NCBI GenBank assembly: GCA_036259475.1
Contig: DATABS010000110.1
Location: 1-25,850 of the forward strand
Source of the DNA: ZC4RG17 sp036259475
GTDB lineage: Bacteria > Actinomycetota > Acidimicrobiia > Spongiisociales > ZC4RG35
Length of the DNA stretch: 25,850 nucleotides
Reading direction: 5' to 3'
Below the pieces are notes generated by a model. It had not been told where the DNA came from. It ran no database searches and saw only the letters and a program-made list of their open reading frames with translations. This document shows positions 1 to 8,052 of this stretch, piece by piece; the stretch's first letter is position 1, and the number at the start of each line of letters is the position of its first letter. A program made the translations under genes and the position numbers.

Positions 1-198
1 GAAGCCCGCGCGCTTCGAGCGGATCCGGCGCCGCACGGCCTCGGCGATTTTTTGGGTGTAATTGTGCAGGTTCGCGGGAAGGCACGTGATCGTCATGTGC
101 TCCCACCGGTTCAGCTCCTTCAGCTGAACCAATTCGCGAGCGAGCGCGCCGCAGGCGACGACCATGGTTTTGGGAGGTTCGCCCGAAAACGGCTTCAC
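1..198 (-). CDS. DUF1638 family protein, N-terminal part (cut by window edge)
   Basis: Reading the minus strand from a GTG at 198 gives 66 uninterrupted codons to the window edge. The protein begins MKPFSGEPPKTMVVACGALA and continues through ARELVQLKELNRWEHMTITC and LPANLHNYTQKIAEAVRRRI. The ACGALAxEL start followed by a W-x-H-x-x-x-T-C-L-P segment is what I recognise as DUF1638, a family of unknown biochemical role that often lies beside MttB/MtgB-type methyltransferases and their corrinoid proteins. The GTG overlaps the corrinoid gene's TGA by 4 bases (GTGA), so the two are probably translationally coupled. An ATG 11 codons further in is an alternative start, but neither start has a clear ribosome binding site. 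The C-terminal part lies outside the window. Family assignment is from remembered sequence pattern, not a search. Confidence 0.75.
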   Translation of the reverse strand, partial: MKPFSGEPPKTMVVACGALARELVQLKELNRWEHMTITCLPANLHNYTQKIAEAVRRRIRSKRAGF

Positions 199-902
199 GA
201 CATGGTCCGCTGCTGCACCGAGCCCTGGCGCCGGGCCATGAGCGACTTCGCTGTCTCGACCGCGATGGCGGCGTCCCGGCAGTAGGCATCGGCTCCGATC
301 ATCTCTGCGAAGGCCTCGTTCAGCGGCGCGCCGCCGACGAGCACGATGTAGTCGTTGCGGATGCCTTTTTCGCGCAGGGTGTCGATGACGACCTTCATGT
401 AGGGCATGGTGGTCGTCAGCAGGGCCGACATGCCGAGAATGTCGGGTTCGTGCTCCTCCAGCGCGGCGAGGTATTTCTCGACCGGGTTGTTGATCCCGAT
501 ATCGACGACTTCGAAGCCGGCGCCTTCCATCATCATGCCGACGAGGTTCTTGCCGATGTCGTGGATATCGCCCTTGACGGTGCCGATCACCATCGAGCCG
601 AGCTTTGGCGCGCCCGTCTCGGCCAGCAGCGGGCGCAGGATCGCCATGCCGCCCTTCATTGCGTTGGCGGCCAACAGCACCTCGGGCACGAAAAGGATCC
701 CGTCGCGAAAGTCGATGCCGACGATGCGCATGCCCTCGACCAGCGCATCATTGAGGACGCGGGATGCATCCCATCCCCGGTCGAGCAGAATACGGGTTCC
801 TTGGGCGATTTCGTCCGCCAGGCCGTCGTAGAGGTCGTCGTGCATCTGCTCCACGAGCTCGTCGTCGGCCAGGGCCGCCAGGTCGATTTCTTCTTCGCTC
901 AT
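195..902 (-). CDS. Corrinoid (B12-binding) methyl-carrier protein, MttC/MtgC type
   Basis: A 235-residue protein with the two-domain plan of methyltransferase corrinoid proteins. An N-terminal helical cap domain (about 10-90) is followed by a Rossmann-like cobalamin domain (about 100-220). The cobalt-ligand motif D-x-H-x-x-G is present as DIHDIG, with the histidine at residue 114, followed by GKNLVG; downstream GMSALLTTTM and VGGAPLN match the B12-fold loops. Its job is to accept a methyl group from an MttB-type enzyme and pass it to a folate or thiol acceptor. I start at the ATG at 902 because AAAGGGG at 914-920 lies 11 bases upstream. A TTG at 911 would add three residues but sits only two bases from that site. 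A promoter (961-989) and a palindromic operator (928-944) lie just upstream. The matching methyltransferase is about 12 kb away at 13288-14814. Confidence 0.93.
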   Translation of the reverse strand: MSEEEIDLAALADDELVEQMHDDLYDGLADEIAQGTRILLDRGWDASRVLNDALVEGMRIVGIDFRDGILFVPEVLLAANAMKGGMAILRPLLAETGAPKLGSMVIGTVKGDIHDIGKNLVGMMMEGAGFEVVDIGINNPVEKYLAALEEHEPDILGMSALLTTTMPYMKVVIDTLREKGIRNDYIVLVGGAPLNEAFAEMIGADAYCRDAAIAVETAKSLMARRQGSVQQRTMS

Positions 903-927
903 TCGCCGCAAATCCCCTTTCCACAGG

Positions 928-944
928 GTTCCACGATACGGAAC
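928..944. promoter_or_regulatory. Palindromic operator site 1 (probable IclR-family site)
   Basis: The sequence GTTCCACGATACGGAAC has 5-bp arms GTTCC/GGAAC around a 7-bp spacer. It lies between the predicted promoter and the ribosome binding site of the corrinoid gene. Sixteen of 17 bases match the site at 20912-20928 next to the iclR gene, and on the opposite strand 15 of 17 match the site at 1063-1079. IclR-family regulators commonly bind TTCC...GGAA-type palindromes. The pairing with the window's own IclR protein is inference. Confidence 0.72.
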
Positions 945-960
945 GATGTCGGATGATGGA

Positions 961-989
961 ACGATATCTTCACCTTACCTGTTTGTCCA
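961..989 (-). promoter_or_regulatory. Predicted promoter of the corrinoid/DUF1638 operon
   Basis: On the minus strand TGGACA (984-989) is followed after 17 bases by TATCGT (961-966), a TAnnnT -10 box. Transcription would begin near 954, placing the operator at 928-944 just downstream of the start, where a bound repressor would block elongation or promoter clearance. The -35 box is the same hexamer as in the divergent promoter on the plus strand. Predicted by eye. Confidence 0.45.
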
Positions 990-1012
990 GCTCTCAAACG
1001 TGGATCGGGAGA

Positions 1013-1042
1013 TGGACACCGCCTCGCCTGAGGCGGTAGTCT
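1013..1042 (+). promoter_or_regulatory. Predicted promoter of the first dimethylglycine dehydrogenase-like gene
   Basis: TGGACA (1013-1018) and TAGTCT (1037-1042) are separated by 18 bases, giving a start near 1049. The spacer contains the small inverted repeat GCCTCGCCTGAGGC (1021-1034). Operator site 2 (1063-1079) begins about 14 bases after the predicted start. Predicted by eye; the geometry mirrors the divergent corrinoid promoter. Confidence 0.42.
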
Positions 1043-1062
1043 GCGTGCCGCTTCGTAGCAAT

Positions 1063-1079
1063 GTTCCGTATCGTGGTCC
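1063..1079. promoter_or_regulatory. Palindromic operator site 2 (probable IclR-family site)
   Basis: GTTCCGTATCGTGGTCC is an inverted copy of site 1 with two mismatches in one arm (GGTCC instead of GGAAC). It ends one base before the gaggaag ribosome binding site of the gene starting at 1092. Site centres are 135 bp apart (936 and 1071), close to 13 helical turns, so a looped repressor complex over both divergent promoters is possible but unproven. Confidence 0.68.
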
Positions 1080-1091
1080 GGAGGAAGCAAC

Positions 1092-3599
1092 GTGAGTGAT
1101 CTGCCATCCAGTGCCCGCGTGGTCGTGATCGGCGCCGGCATCGTGGGTAACAGCGTCGTGGCCCACCTGGCGGAGAAGGGCTGGCGGGACATCGTCCAAC
1201 TCGACAAGGGGCCTTTGCCGAATCCCGGGGGATCCACAGGGCACGCGTCGAACTTCATTTTCCCTGTCGACCACGGCAAGGAATTGGCGGCGCTGACACT
1301 CGAGTCACAACGGCAGTACACCGAGATGGGCGTCAACACGACCTGTGGCGGCATCGAGGTCGCCCGGGTCCCTGAGCGGATGGAGGAGCTTCGGCGGCGC
1401 ATGAGCTCTGCCGCGGCCTGGGGGATCGAATCGGAACTGCTCACGCCGGCTGAAGTGAAGGAGATGGTCCCGTTCATCGACGAGTCGGTCATTCTGGGCG
1501 GGTTCTATACGCCCTCGGTCTCGGTCGTGGATTCCTTGCGCGCCGGGACGATCTTCCGGGAGCGGGCCCAGGAACTCGGAGCGCTGTCGGTGTTCCCCAA
1601 CACCGAGGTTTCAGACATCGAGGTCGAGCGCGGCCGGGTCAGAGCCGTGGTCACCGACCGGGGCCGGGTGGCGGCCGACTACGTCGTGGTGGCATGCGGC
1701 GTGTGGTCGCCCCGTATCGCGGCGATGGCGGGGGCGACGATCCCGCTCACGCCCGCCGTGCATCAGATGATCGACGTTGGACCCATCCCGATCCTGGGCG
1801 AGACCGGCAACGAGATCGGCTACCCGATCGTGCGCGACATGGACACATTCATGTACGAGCGCCAGACGGGCGGTTCGATGGAAGTGGGCTCCTACGCCCA
1901 CCGTCCCATCTTTCACTACCCCGACGAGATCCCGTCGATCGACGAGGCGCGGCTGTCGCCCACCGAGCTCCCCTTCACCGCCGACGACTTCGATGCCCAA
2001 CTGGAAGACGCCCTCGAGCTGATGCCATCCATTCTCGAAGGGGCGGAGATCAAGTACGCCATCAACGGGCTTCTCTCCTTGACTCCCGACGGCATGCCTC
2101 TCCTGGGCGAAAGCGCCGAGGTCGCCGGGTTGTGGTCGGCGGCGGCGGTGTGGATCAAGGAAGGACCCGGCGTGGGCAAGCTGCTCGCCGAGTGGATGAC
2201 CGACGGCTATCCCGAACTGGATCCGCACCAGTCCGACATCGCCCGGTTCTACGACTACGCCCGCACCACCCATCACATCCGGGCCCGATGCGCCGAGCAT
2301 TTCAACAAGACCTACGGCATCGTCCATCCCCGCGAGCAGTGGGAGTCGGAGCGCAACCTGCGGCTGGCACCCTTCCATTCCCGAACGGAGGCGCTGGGAG
2401 CCGTGTACTTCCAGGCGGGAGGGTGGGAACGGCCCCATTGGTATGAATTCAACGCCTCTCTCGTCGACGAGTACGGCGTCGAGGACCGGCCACACGAGTG
2501 GGACCGCCGGTGGTGGTCGCCCATCACCAACGCCGAGCACCTGGCCATGCGTGAGAGGGTCGGAATGGTCGACCTCTCCGCCTTCGCCATCTTCGACATC
2601 ACCGGCCCCGGTGTCGTCGACTACATCCAGCGCATGGCGGTCAACCAATGCGACCGGCCGGTCGGCTCGGCCATCTACACCCCGCTCCTGACACCCGGGG
2701 GCGGTTTTCGCTCGGACCTCACGATCATGCGTCTCGGCGAAGAGCACTACCGCGTCGTAACGGGTGCGTTCGACGGCCCCCGAGACGAGCACTGGTTCCG
2801 GTCTCATCTGCCCGACGACGGGTCGGTACATCTCCAGGACCGGACTTCGGCTTGCTCCACGATCGGGGTGTGGGGCCCGAACGCCCGGGCGCTCGTTTCG
2901 TCGCTGACCGACGACGACATCTCTGACGCGGCATTCCCTTACGGGACGACGCGCCAGGTCGTGTTCGGCTCGCTCGTGGCCCGCCTCTTCCGGATCTCTT
3001 ACGTGGGCGAGTCGGGCTGGGAGATCTATGTGCCGATCGAGCGGGGAACACAGATGTGGGACCTGCTGTGGGAGGCGGGCCAGGACCACGGTGTCGTGCC
3101 GGTCGGCGCCGGGGTCTATGGGACCACCGGTCGGATGGAGAAGGGTTACCGGCTGATGGGAGCCGAGTTGGAGTCGGAGTACTCCCCGGTGGAGGCAGGT
3201 CTCGACCGGCCCAAGGTCAAGTCGGCCGACTTCATCGGCAAGGAGGCGTATCTCAAGGCCAGGGATGCCGGACCGGCGGCGGTGATGTGCACCTTCACCG
3301 TCGACGACCACATCTCGTCGCGGGATGGGATCAAACGCTTCATGACGGGAGGCGAGCCCATCCTCACCGCGGCGGGGGAGAGGATCGTCGATGCCCTCGG
3401 GCGGCCCTCTTATGTGACATCGGCCGGCGCCGGTCCATCGGTCGGCGCCTACCTCCTGATGGGCTACCTTCCGGTGGAGATGGCGACAGAGGGCGGGTCG
3501 TTCCTCGTCCGCTACATGAACGAGGACTATCCGATCACCGTGGCGAGGTCGGGCTCGCGGCCGCTGTTCGACCCGGACGACGAACGGATGAAGGGCTGA
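1092..3599 (+). CDS. FAD- and folate-dependent dimethylglycine/sarcosine dehydrogenase (paralogue 1)
   Basis: An 835-residue enzyme with the full architecture of dimethylglycine and sarcosine dehydrogenases. It has an FAD Rossmann motif GAGIVG at 14-19, a DAO-type oxidoreductase domain to about 380, a short FAO_M-like segment, and an aminomethyltransferase (GCV_T) module from about 440 with its C-terminal barrel to the end. His51 in GGSTGHASN aligns with the histidine that binds FAD covalently in this family, although HASN replaces the commoner HAxG. Expected reaction: oxidative removal of an N-methyl group, with transfer to tetrahydrofolate as methylene-THF and electrons to ETF. GTG start with gaggaag at 1081-1087. 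It is followed 118 bases on by etfB and etfA, which fits an ETF-dependent dehydrogenase. Substrate (dimethylglycine or sarcosine) cannot be told from sequence. Confidence 0.9.
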   Translation: MSDLPSSARVVVIGAGIVGNSVVAHLAEKGWRDIVQLDKGPLPNPGGSTGHASNFIFPVDHGKELAALTLESQRQYTEMGVNTTCGGIEVARVPERMEELRRRMSSAAAWGIESELLTPAEVKEMVPFIDESVILGGFYTPSVSVVDSLRAGTIFRERAQELGALSVFPNTEVSDIEVERGRVRAVVTDRGRVAADYVVVACGVWSPRIAAMAGATIPLTPAVHQMIDVGPIPILGETGNEIGYPIVRDMDTFMYERQTGGSMEVGSYAHRPIFHYPDEIPSIDEARLSPTELPFTADDFDAQLEDALELMPSILEGAEIKYAINGLLSLTPDGMPLLGESAEVAGLWSAAAVWIKEGPGVGKLLAEWMTDGYPELDPHQSDIARFYDYARTTHHIRARCAEHFNKTYGIVHPREQWESERNLRLAPFHSRTEALGAVYFQAGGWERPHWYEFNASLVDEYGVEDRPHEWDRRWWSPITNAEHLAMRERVGMVDLSAFAIFDITGPGVVDYIQRMAVNQCDRPVGSAIYTPLLTPGGGFRSDLTIMRLGEEHYRVVTGAFDGPRDEHWFRSHLPDDGSVHLQDRTSACSTIGVWGPNARALVSSLTDDDISDAAFPYGTTRQVVFGSLVARLFRISYVGESGWEIYVPIERGTQMWDLLWEAGQDHGVVPVGAGVYGTTGRMEKGYRLMGAELESEYSPVEAGLDRPKVKSADFIGKEAYLKARDAGPAAVMCTFTVDDHISSRDGIKRFMTGGEPILTAAGERIVDALGRPSYVTSAGAGPSVGAYLLMGYLPVEMATEGGSFLVRYMNEDYPITVARSGSRPLFDPDDERMKG

Positions 3600-3717
3600 T
3601 GGCTTCCTTGGGCCGGGGCGGACGCCTCCCCGCTTCTTCGGATGCTCACCGTCGGTTTCCGGGCCCCAGCGCCCGAGAAACGACCGGGGCATCCGTGAGC
3701 GACCAAAGGAGCGAGCG

Positions 3718-4470
3718 ATGAAGGTTCTGGTCTGTGTGAAAAGGGTCCCGGCTCCCGGGGCGCGGATCGTTCTCACGCCCGACGGGCGGTCGATCGAGTC
3801 GGCGCATCTCTCGTTCACCACGAGCCCGCATGAGGAGTGTGCCGTCGAGGCGGCCATCCAGCTCAAAGAGGCCCATGGCGGCTCGGTGACGGTCCTCACC
3901 CTCGGTCCCGCCGAGGCCGAGGAACAGCTGCGCTACGCCGCTTCTGTCGGAGTCGACGAAGCGACCCTGGTGCCAACCGACGGTGGAGACATCGATCCGC
4001 AGGCCACCGCCGCCGGACTGCTGGCGGCGATCCAGGCAATGGAAGGTGAGGATGGCCCCTTCGACCTGATTCTGTTCGGAAACGAGTCCGCCGACTCCGG
4101 TGGCTTTCAGGTCGGTATCCGGGTGGCCCATGGGTTGGGCCGGCCGGTCGTCTCAGGAATCAAAGGCATCGACGTCGGCGACGACATGGTGACGGCGCGG
4201 CGGGAGATTCCCGGCGGATTCGAGGTCTACCGGCTGCCGCTGCCGGCGGTGGTGGCAGTCAAGGAAGGGATCACCCTTCCCCGCTATCCCACGCTGTCGG
4301 GACGGCTCAAGTCGAAGAAGCTGGAGATCCGGCACCACGAAGTGGCGTTGGCCGCGGGCGGGATGGGGATGATTCGATTCGAGTCGCCGCCCGAGCAGGA
4401 GGTGAAGACCGAGATCGTGGCCGATGCCAGTGCGATGGCCGACGTGCTGGAAAGGCTCGGGGTTCTATGA
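3718..4470 (+). CDS. etfB: Electron transfer flavoprotein, beta subunit
   Basis: A 250-residue EtfB. It begins MKVLVCVKRVPAPG, carries the SPHEECAVEAA segment typical of the nucleotide-binding core, and has VAHGLGRPVVSGI and LPRYPTLSGRLKSKKLEI in the places of the family's conserved loop and recognition-loop regions. EtfB and EtfA form a soluble heterodimer that carries electrons from dehydrogenases to the quinone pool through ETF:quinone oxidoreductase, which is not in this window. AAAGGAG precedes the ATG. The stop overlaps the etfA start (ATGA), so the two are coupled. Lying directly after a dimethylglycine dehydrogenase-type gene, this pair is probably its dedicated acceptor and that of the paralogue at 5620. 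Confidence 0.94.
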   Translation: MKVLVCVKRVPAPGARIVLTPDGRSIESAHLSFTTSPHEECAVEAAIQLKEAHGGSVTVLTLGPAEAEEQLRYAASVGVDEATLVPTDGGDIDPQATAAGLLAAIQAMEGEDGPFDLILFGNESADSGGFQVGIRVAHGLGRPVVSGIKGIDVGDDMVTARREIPGGFEVYRLPLPAVVAVKEGITLPRYPTLSGRLKSKKLEIRHHEVALAAGGMGMIRFESPPEQEVKTEIVADASAMADVLERLGVL

Positions 4471-5429
4471 GCGTTCTGGTTCTGATCGACCATGACAAGG
4501 GCGAGGTCACCGAGGTGGCGCGGCAGGCCGTAACGCTCGGACGTTCGCTCGCCGACGATCTGGGAACTGCCCTGAGCGCAGTCGTGATCGGTGAAGGAGG
4601 GAAGGTCGTCCAGGTTGGCTCCGTAATCGATCTGTTGTGGAGGGCGGGCCATCCTCTGCTCACCGATTACGCCCCGGGCGGTTGGGGCGAGACATTGGTG
4701 CAGCTGGTGGCCCAGGAGATGCCCGCCGCTGTGGTAGCTCCCGGCACCGACCGGGGGAATGAAGTCCTCGCTCACCTGGCGGCCCTGGCCGATCTTCCGA
4801 TGGCGGCCAACGTCGCCGAGGTAGACACGGCGGAGGACGTGTGGCACGTCGTCCGTCTTCGATGGGGTGGCAGCCTGCTCGAACATGCCGAACTGTCGGC
4901 CGCCGTTCGCCTCCTGTCGGCCGCGCCCTATGCGTTCCCTCCTGCGAGTGTCGAGGGGGAACCGCCGACGGTGAAGGAGTTCGAGCCGTCGCTCGACGAG
5001 AGCCATGCGGTCACTCGGGTTGTGGATCGCACGACGGTCGACGAAGGCATCACGCTGGCAACCGCCCCGCTCGTGGTGAGTGGTGGACGGGGAGTCGGAG
5101 GCCCCGATGGGTTCGGGCCCCTGGAGGAGCTGGCCGGCCTGCTCGGTGGGGCGGTGGGTTGTTCCCGGGTGGTGACGAACAACGGCTGGAGGCCGCATTC
5201 GGACCAAGTCGGCCAGACGGGAACGCGGGTTGCTCCCGACGTGTATATCGCTTGTGGGATCTCGGGGGCGATCCAGCACTGGGTGGGGATGATGGCGTCG
5301 AAGAACGTCATCGCCATCAACACCGATCCGGAAGCGCCGATGGTCACCAAGGCGGACTACGCCCTCATCGGCGATGTGGGTGAGGTGGTGCCCACGTTGG
5401 TGGACGAAATCCGCCGACGCCGGTCCTAA
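4467..5429 (+). CDS. etfA: Electron transfer flavoprotein, alpha subunit
   Basis: A 320-residue EtfA. The C-terminal FAD domain is clear. VVSGGRGVGG (about 202-211) is followed by GAVGCSRVVTNNGW, then HSDQVGQTGTRVAPDVYIAC, GISGAIQHWVGM, VIAINTDPEAPMVTKADYAL and VVPTLVDEI, the standard order of FAD-contact motifs. The N-terminal half is the more variable alpha/beta domain, as usual for EtfA. Length is normal. It overlaps etfB by four bases. It receives electrons from the flavin dehydrogenases on either side and passes them to the respiratory chain. A repeat-rich gap of 190 bases follows before the next gene. Confidence 0.95.
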   Translation: MSVLVLIDHDKGEVTEVARQAVTLGRSLADDLGTALSAVVIGEGGKVVQVGSVIDLLWRAGHPLLTDYAPGGWGETLVQLVAQEMPAAVVAPGTDRGNEVLAHLAALADLPMAANVAEVDTAEDVWHVVRLRWGGSLLEHAELSAAVRLLSAAPYAFPPASVEGEPPTVKEFEPSLDESHAVTRVVDRTTVDEGITLATAPLVVSGGRGVGGPDGFGPLEELAGLLGGAVGCSRVVTNNGWRPHSDQVGQTGTRVAPDVYIACGISGAIQHWVGMMASKNVIAINTDPEAPMVTKADYALIGDVGEVVPTLVDEIRRRRS

Positions 5430-5605
5430 CCGCCGCCCGGAGGTTCGTGGCGGCTGGGAACCCTGGTTTCCGCTCCGCTCTGCGGCTGAGTGGTTCCGTG
5501 GGCTGTGGTCCCCGCTATGCGGTGTCTAGAACCCTCGGTTCCACTCCCCGAGCCCTGCGAGCCCTTGCGAGCCCTCCGAGCGGGCCCCGGCGCAGGCGCG
5601 CCACC
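5430..5605. repeat. Repeat-rich intergenic stretch before paralogue 2
   Basis: No gene is seen here. Several short imperfect repeats are visible. GAACCCTGGTTTCCGCTCC (from about 5458) recurs as GAACCCTCGGTTCCACTCC (about 5530). CCGCTCTGCGG and CCGCTATGCGG are two near-identical mini-hairpins about 40 bases apart. Three tandem units of the type GAGCCCTGC/GAGCCCTTGC/GAGCCCTCC lie at 5550-5577. GTTCC half-sites occur but at the wrong spacing for the operator described elsewhere. Their role is unknown; a degenerate intergenic repeat family is one possibility. Confidence 0.5.
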
Positions 5606-5619
5606 TAGGGTGACGGCCC
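5606..5619 (+). promoter_or_regulatory. Predicted -10 box and leaderless start for paralogue 2
   Basis: TAGGGT at 5606-5611 fits the TAnnnT -10 pattern and ends 8 bases before the ATG at 5620. There is no purine-rich ribosome binding site between them, and no convincing -35 box. This arrangement is typical of leaderless actinobacterial transcripts, in which transcription starts at or next to the start codon. Confidence 0.5.
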
Positions 5620-8052
5620 ATGACCCAGCGGGCCACCACCGTCGTCCTCGGTGCCGGAATCGTCGGCGCCTCCGTCGCTTACCATCTCGCCCAACTGGGT
5701 CACGACGACATCCTCGTCGTCGACCAAGGCGACATCCCCCACAACCCTGGATCGACGTCCCATGCCCCTGGCGGCGTCGTGGCCATGTCACACGATCGTC
5801 TCTTGGCCCGCATGTCGTTCTACTCCACGGACCTGTATCGCCGCCTGGAGCGCTACGACGACTTCCGCCACACCTACAACCCGGTCGGCAGCATCGAACT
5901 CGCCCGCACCGCCGACCGGATGGCGGACCTGGTCCGCGAGCACGGTGAGGCCCTCGCCTTCGGAGCCGCCACCGCCTTGCAGACACCAAACGACATCGCC
6001 GAAAAGGTTCCCTATCTCGACCCCGGGCCCATGGCTGGAGGGCTCTTCATCCCCGACAGCGCCATCATCTCTGGGGCCAACGTCACCGGTGCCCTCCTCC
6101 GTGACGCCGAGCTCTCCGGTCGAGTGACGACCAAGGCTCACACCACAGTCATCGATATCGAAGTCGCCGATGACCGTCTCACCGCAGTCCTGACCGACGA
6201 CGGGGAACGGATCGAGACGGAACGGGTCGTGCTGTGCACCAACATCTGGTCCCTGCCCCTCCGGCGCCGGCTCCCGACTCTGCCGTTGATGGCCTTCGAG
6301 CATCAGTACGTGGAGACGAGCGACGTCCTGGAGGGGTTCGACCCCGACAATCCCGACCACGAAGTGACCGTGCCGACAGTCCGCGACCTGGATGCCGGCC
6401 TCTACTACCGACACCACTGGAACCGGATCGGAGTCGGCAGCTATCACCACGCTCCGCTACCGGTCCACCCCTCCGACGTGGGTGAAACCGCCCACCGCGC
6501 TTTCACCCCCCAGCACTTCGAGGCGGCCTGGAAAGCCGCCTGCCTGATGGTGCCCGATCTCGAGAACAGCAACGAATTCTCCCGGACCCTGAACGGCATG
6601 TTCGCTTTCAGTGTCGATGGCATGCCGATCATCGGCGAAACCAACGTGAGCGGCCTGTGGATGGCCGTCGCATCGTGGATCACCCACGCCGGAGGAGTGG
6701 GCAAGTCGCTGGCCGAGATGGTCGACGGCGACGACCCCGAGTGGGACCTGCGCAAGGCATCGATCGACCGGTTCCACCCTCACGAGAGGACGAGGGCCTT
6801 CATCGAGGTAGTTACTGCCAAGAACTACGCCGAGGTGTACGACATCCACCACCCCCAGGAACCACCCAGCCGACCGCGAGATCTGCGGCGCTCCCCGTTC
6901 GCGGCCGTCCTCGCCGCCCACCGACCGCACAATTCGCCTTTCGGAGGGATCGAACTCGCCTCCTGGTACGAATCCAACTCTGCCCTGGCAGATTCACACT
7001 CCGATCGCCTTCCCACCCGGAGCGAATGGGCCTCGCGCCACTGGTCTCCCATCACCGGCGCCGAGCATCTGGCCTGCCGAGACAATGCCGCCCTTTTCGA
7101 CCTGACCGGACTCTCGATCATCGAGGTGACCGGCCCGGCGGCCATGGCCTACGTGAACCGGCTCTGTTCCAGCCGGATGGATGTGCCGCCGGGACGAGTC
7201 GTGTACACCACCTGGCTGACGCCGGCGGGTGGCCTCAAACGCGACCTCACCGTCGCCCGCCTCGGACCCCACCGGTACTGGATGTTCGTCGGAGAAGGAA
7301 CCCGCCCCCAGGATGTCGCCTGGACGAACCGCCACGCCGGGAGCCACGATGTCCGAATCACGGACATCTCCGACGCGTACACCGCCCTGGGCCTGTGGGG
7401 CCCCAACGCTCCCAGGATCCTGGAGGCGGCCGCCGGCCAGAATCCCGGGCTGGGCTACTTTCGGGGGACATGGATCGAAATCGGTCCGGTGCCGGTCTAC
7501 GCCATGCGCATCTCCTACGTCGGCGAAGCCGGCTACGAGCTTCATCTCCCGGTGGATCAGGCCGTGACGGTCTTCGACCGCCTTTGGGACGAGGGCGCTG
7601 CCGGCAGTCTCGTGATGGCCGGCTCGGCCGCCATGGACTCGCTCCGGATCGAGAAGGGCTATCGCCTGTGGGGAGCGGACATCGACACTGAGTACGACCC
7701 ATACGAAGCCGGCTTGGGTTGGACGGTTCACCGCGACAAGGCCGATTTCATCGGAGCCGCCGCCTGTAGGGAGCGCGCCGATAGAGAGCCGGCGCGGCGC
7801 CTCACGTGCCTTCTTCTCGAAGCCGGCGATCCCCTGGGAAACGAGGCGGTGCTCTCCGATGGCGAGGCCGTCGGCTATGTCACCTCGGCGGCCCACGGGT
7901 ACTCGATCGGAGCGCCCATCGCCTACACGTATCTACCTCCGGCCCTTGCCACGCCGGGCACCGGGGTGGGGGTTCTGGTCGAGGGAACGGAGCACCCGGC
8001 CAGAGTGGTTACCGACCCCCTGTGGGATCCCGGAGGCGACCGGCTTCGCTGA
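5620..8052 (+). CDS. FAD- and folate-dependent dimethylglycine/sarcosine dehydrogenase (paralogue 2)
   Basis: An 810-residue paralogue of the 1092-3599 gene with the same domain order. GAGIVG lies at 11-16, followed by a DAO-type FAD domain. His48 in GSTSHAPGG sits at the covalent-FAD position and matches the family's usual HAPG form more closely than paralogue 1 does. The C-terminal half is an aminomethyltransferase-like folate module with ISYVGEAGYELHLPVDQ, SLRIEKGYRLWGADIDTEYD and YVTSAAHGYSIGAPIAYTYL. Probable role: the second of two successive N-demethylations (dimethylglycine to sarcosine to glycine), each giving methylene-THF and reducing ETF. The start is placed at the ATG at 5620, which lacks a Shine-Dalgarno sequence but has a -10 box just upstream. 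Which paralogue uses which substrate is not decidable here. Confidence 0.9.
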   Translation: MTQRATTVVLGAGIVGASVAYHLAQLGHDDILVVDQGDIPHNPGSTSHAPGGVVAMSHDRLLARMSFYSTDLYRRLERYDDFRHTYNPVGSIELARTADRMADLVREHGEALAFGAATALQTPNDIAEKVPYLDPGPMAGGLFIPDSAIISGANVTGALLRDAELSGRVTTKAHTTVIDIEVADDRLTAVLTDDGERIETERVVLCTNIWSLPLRRRLPTLPLMAFEHQYVETSDVLEGFDPDNPDHEVTVPTVRDLDAGLYYRHHWNRIGVGSYHHAPLPVHPSDVGETAHRAFTPQHFEAAWKAACLMVPDLENSNEFSRTLNGMFAFSVDGMPIIGETNVSGLWMAVASWITHAGGVGKSLAEMVDGDDPEWDLRKASIDRFHPHERTRAFIEVVTAKNYAEVYDIHHPQEPPSRPRDLRRSPFAAVLAAHRPHNSPFGGIELASWYESNSALADSHSDRLPTRSEWASRHWSPITGAEHLACRDNAALFDLTGLSIIEVTGPAAMAYVNRLCSSRMDVPPGRVVYTTWLTPAGGLKRDLTVARLGPHRYWMFVGEGTRPQDVAWTNRHAGSHDVRITDISDAYTALGLWGPNAPRILEAAAGQNPGLGYFRGTWIEIGPVPVYAMRISYVGEAGYELHLPVDQAVTVFDRLWDEGAAGSLVMAGSAAMDSLRIEKGYRLWGADIDTEYDPYEAGLGWTVHRDKADFIGAAACRERADREPARRLTCLLLEAGDPLGNEAVLSDGEAVGYVTSAAHGYSIGAPIAYTYLPPALATPGTGVGVLVEGTEHPARVVTDPLWDPGGDRLR

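Noticed and set aside
1611..3899. 762-codon open frame on the minus strand
   Set aside because: It is antisense to the clear dehydrogenase gene, Arg/His/Asp-rich in composition, and matches no family; a GC-rich shadow.
5493..5511. GTTCC...GGTCC upstream of paralogue 2 as an operator
   Set aside because: The spacer is 9 bases and the inner sequence differs from the three good sites.
5550..5577. CRISPR-like repeats
   Set aside because: Units are 9-10 bp in direct tandem without spacers; no cas genes nearby.
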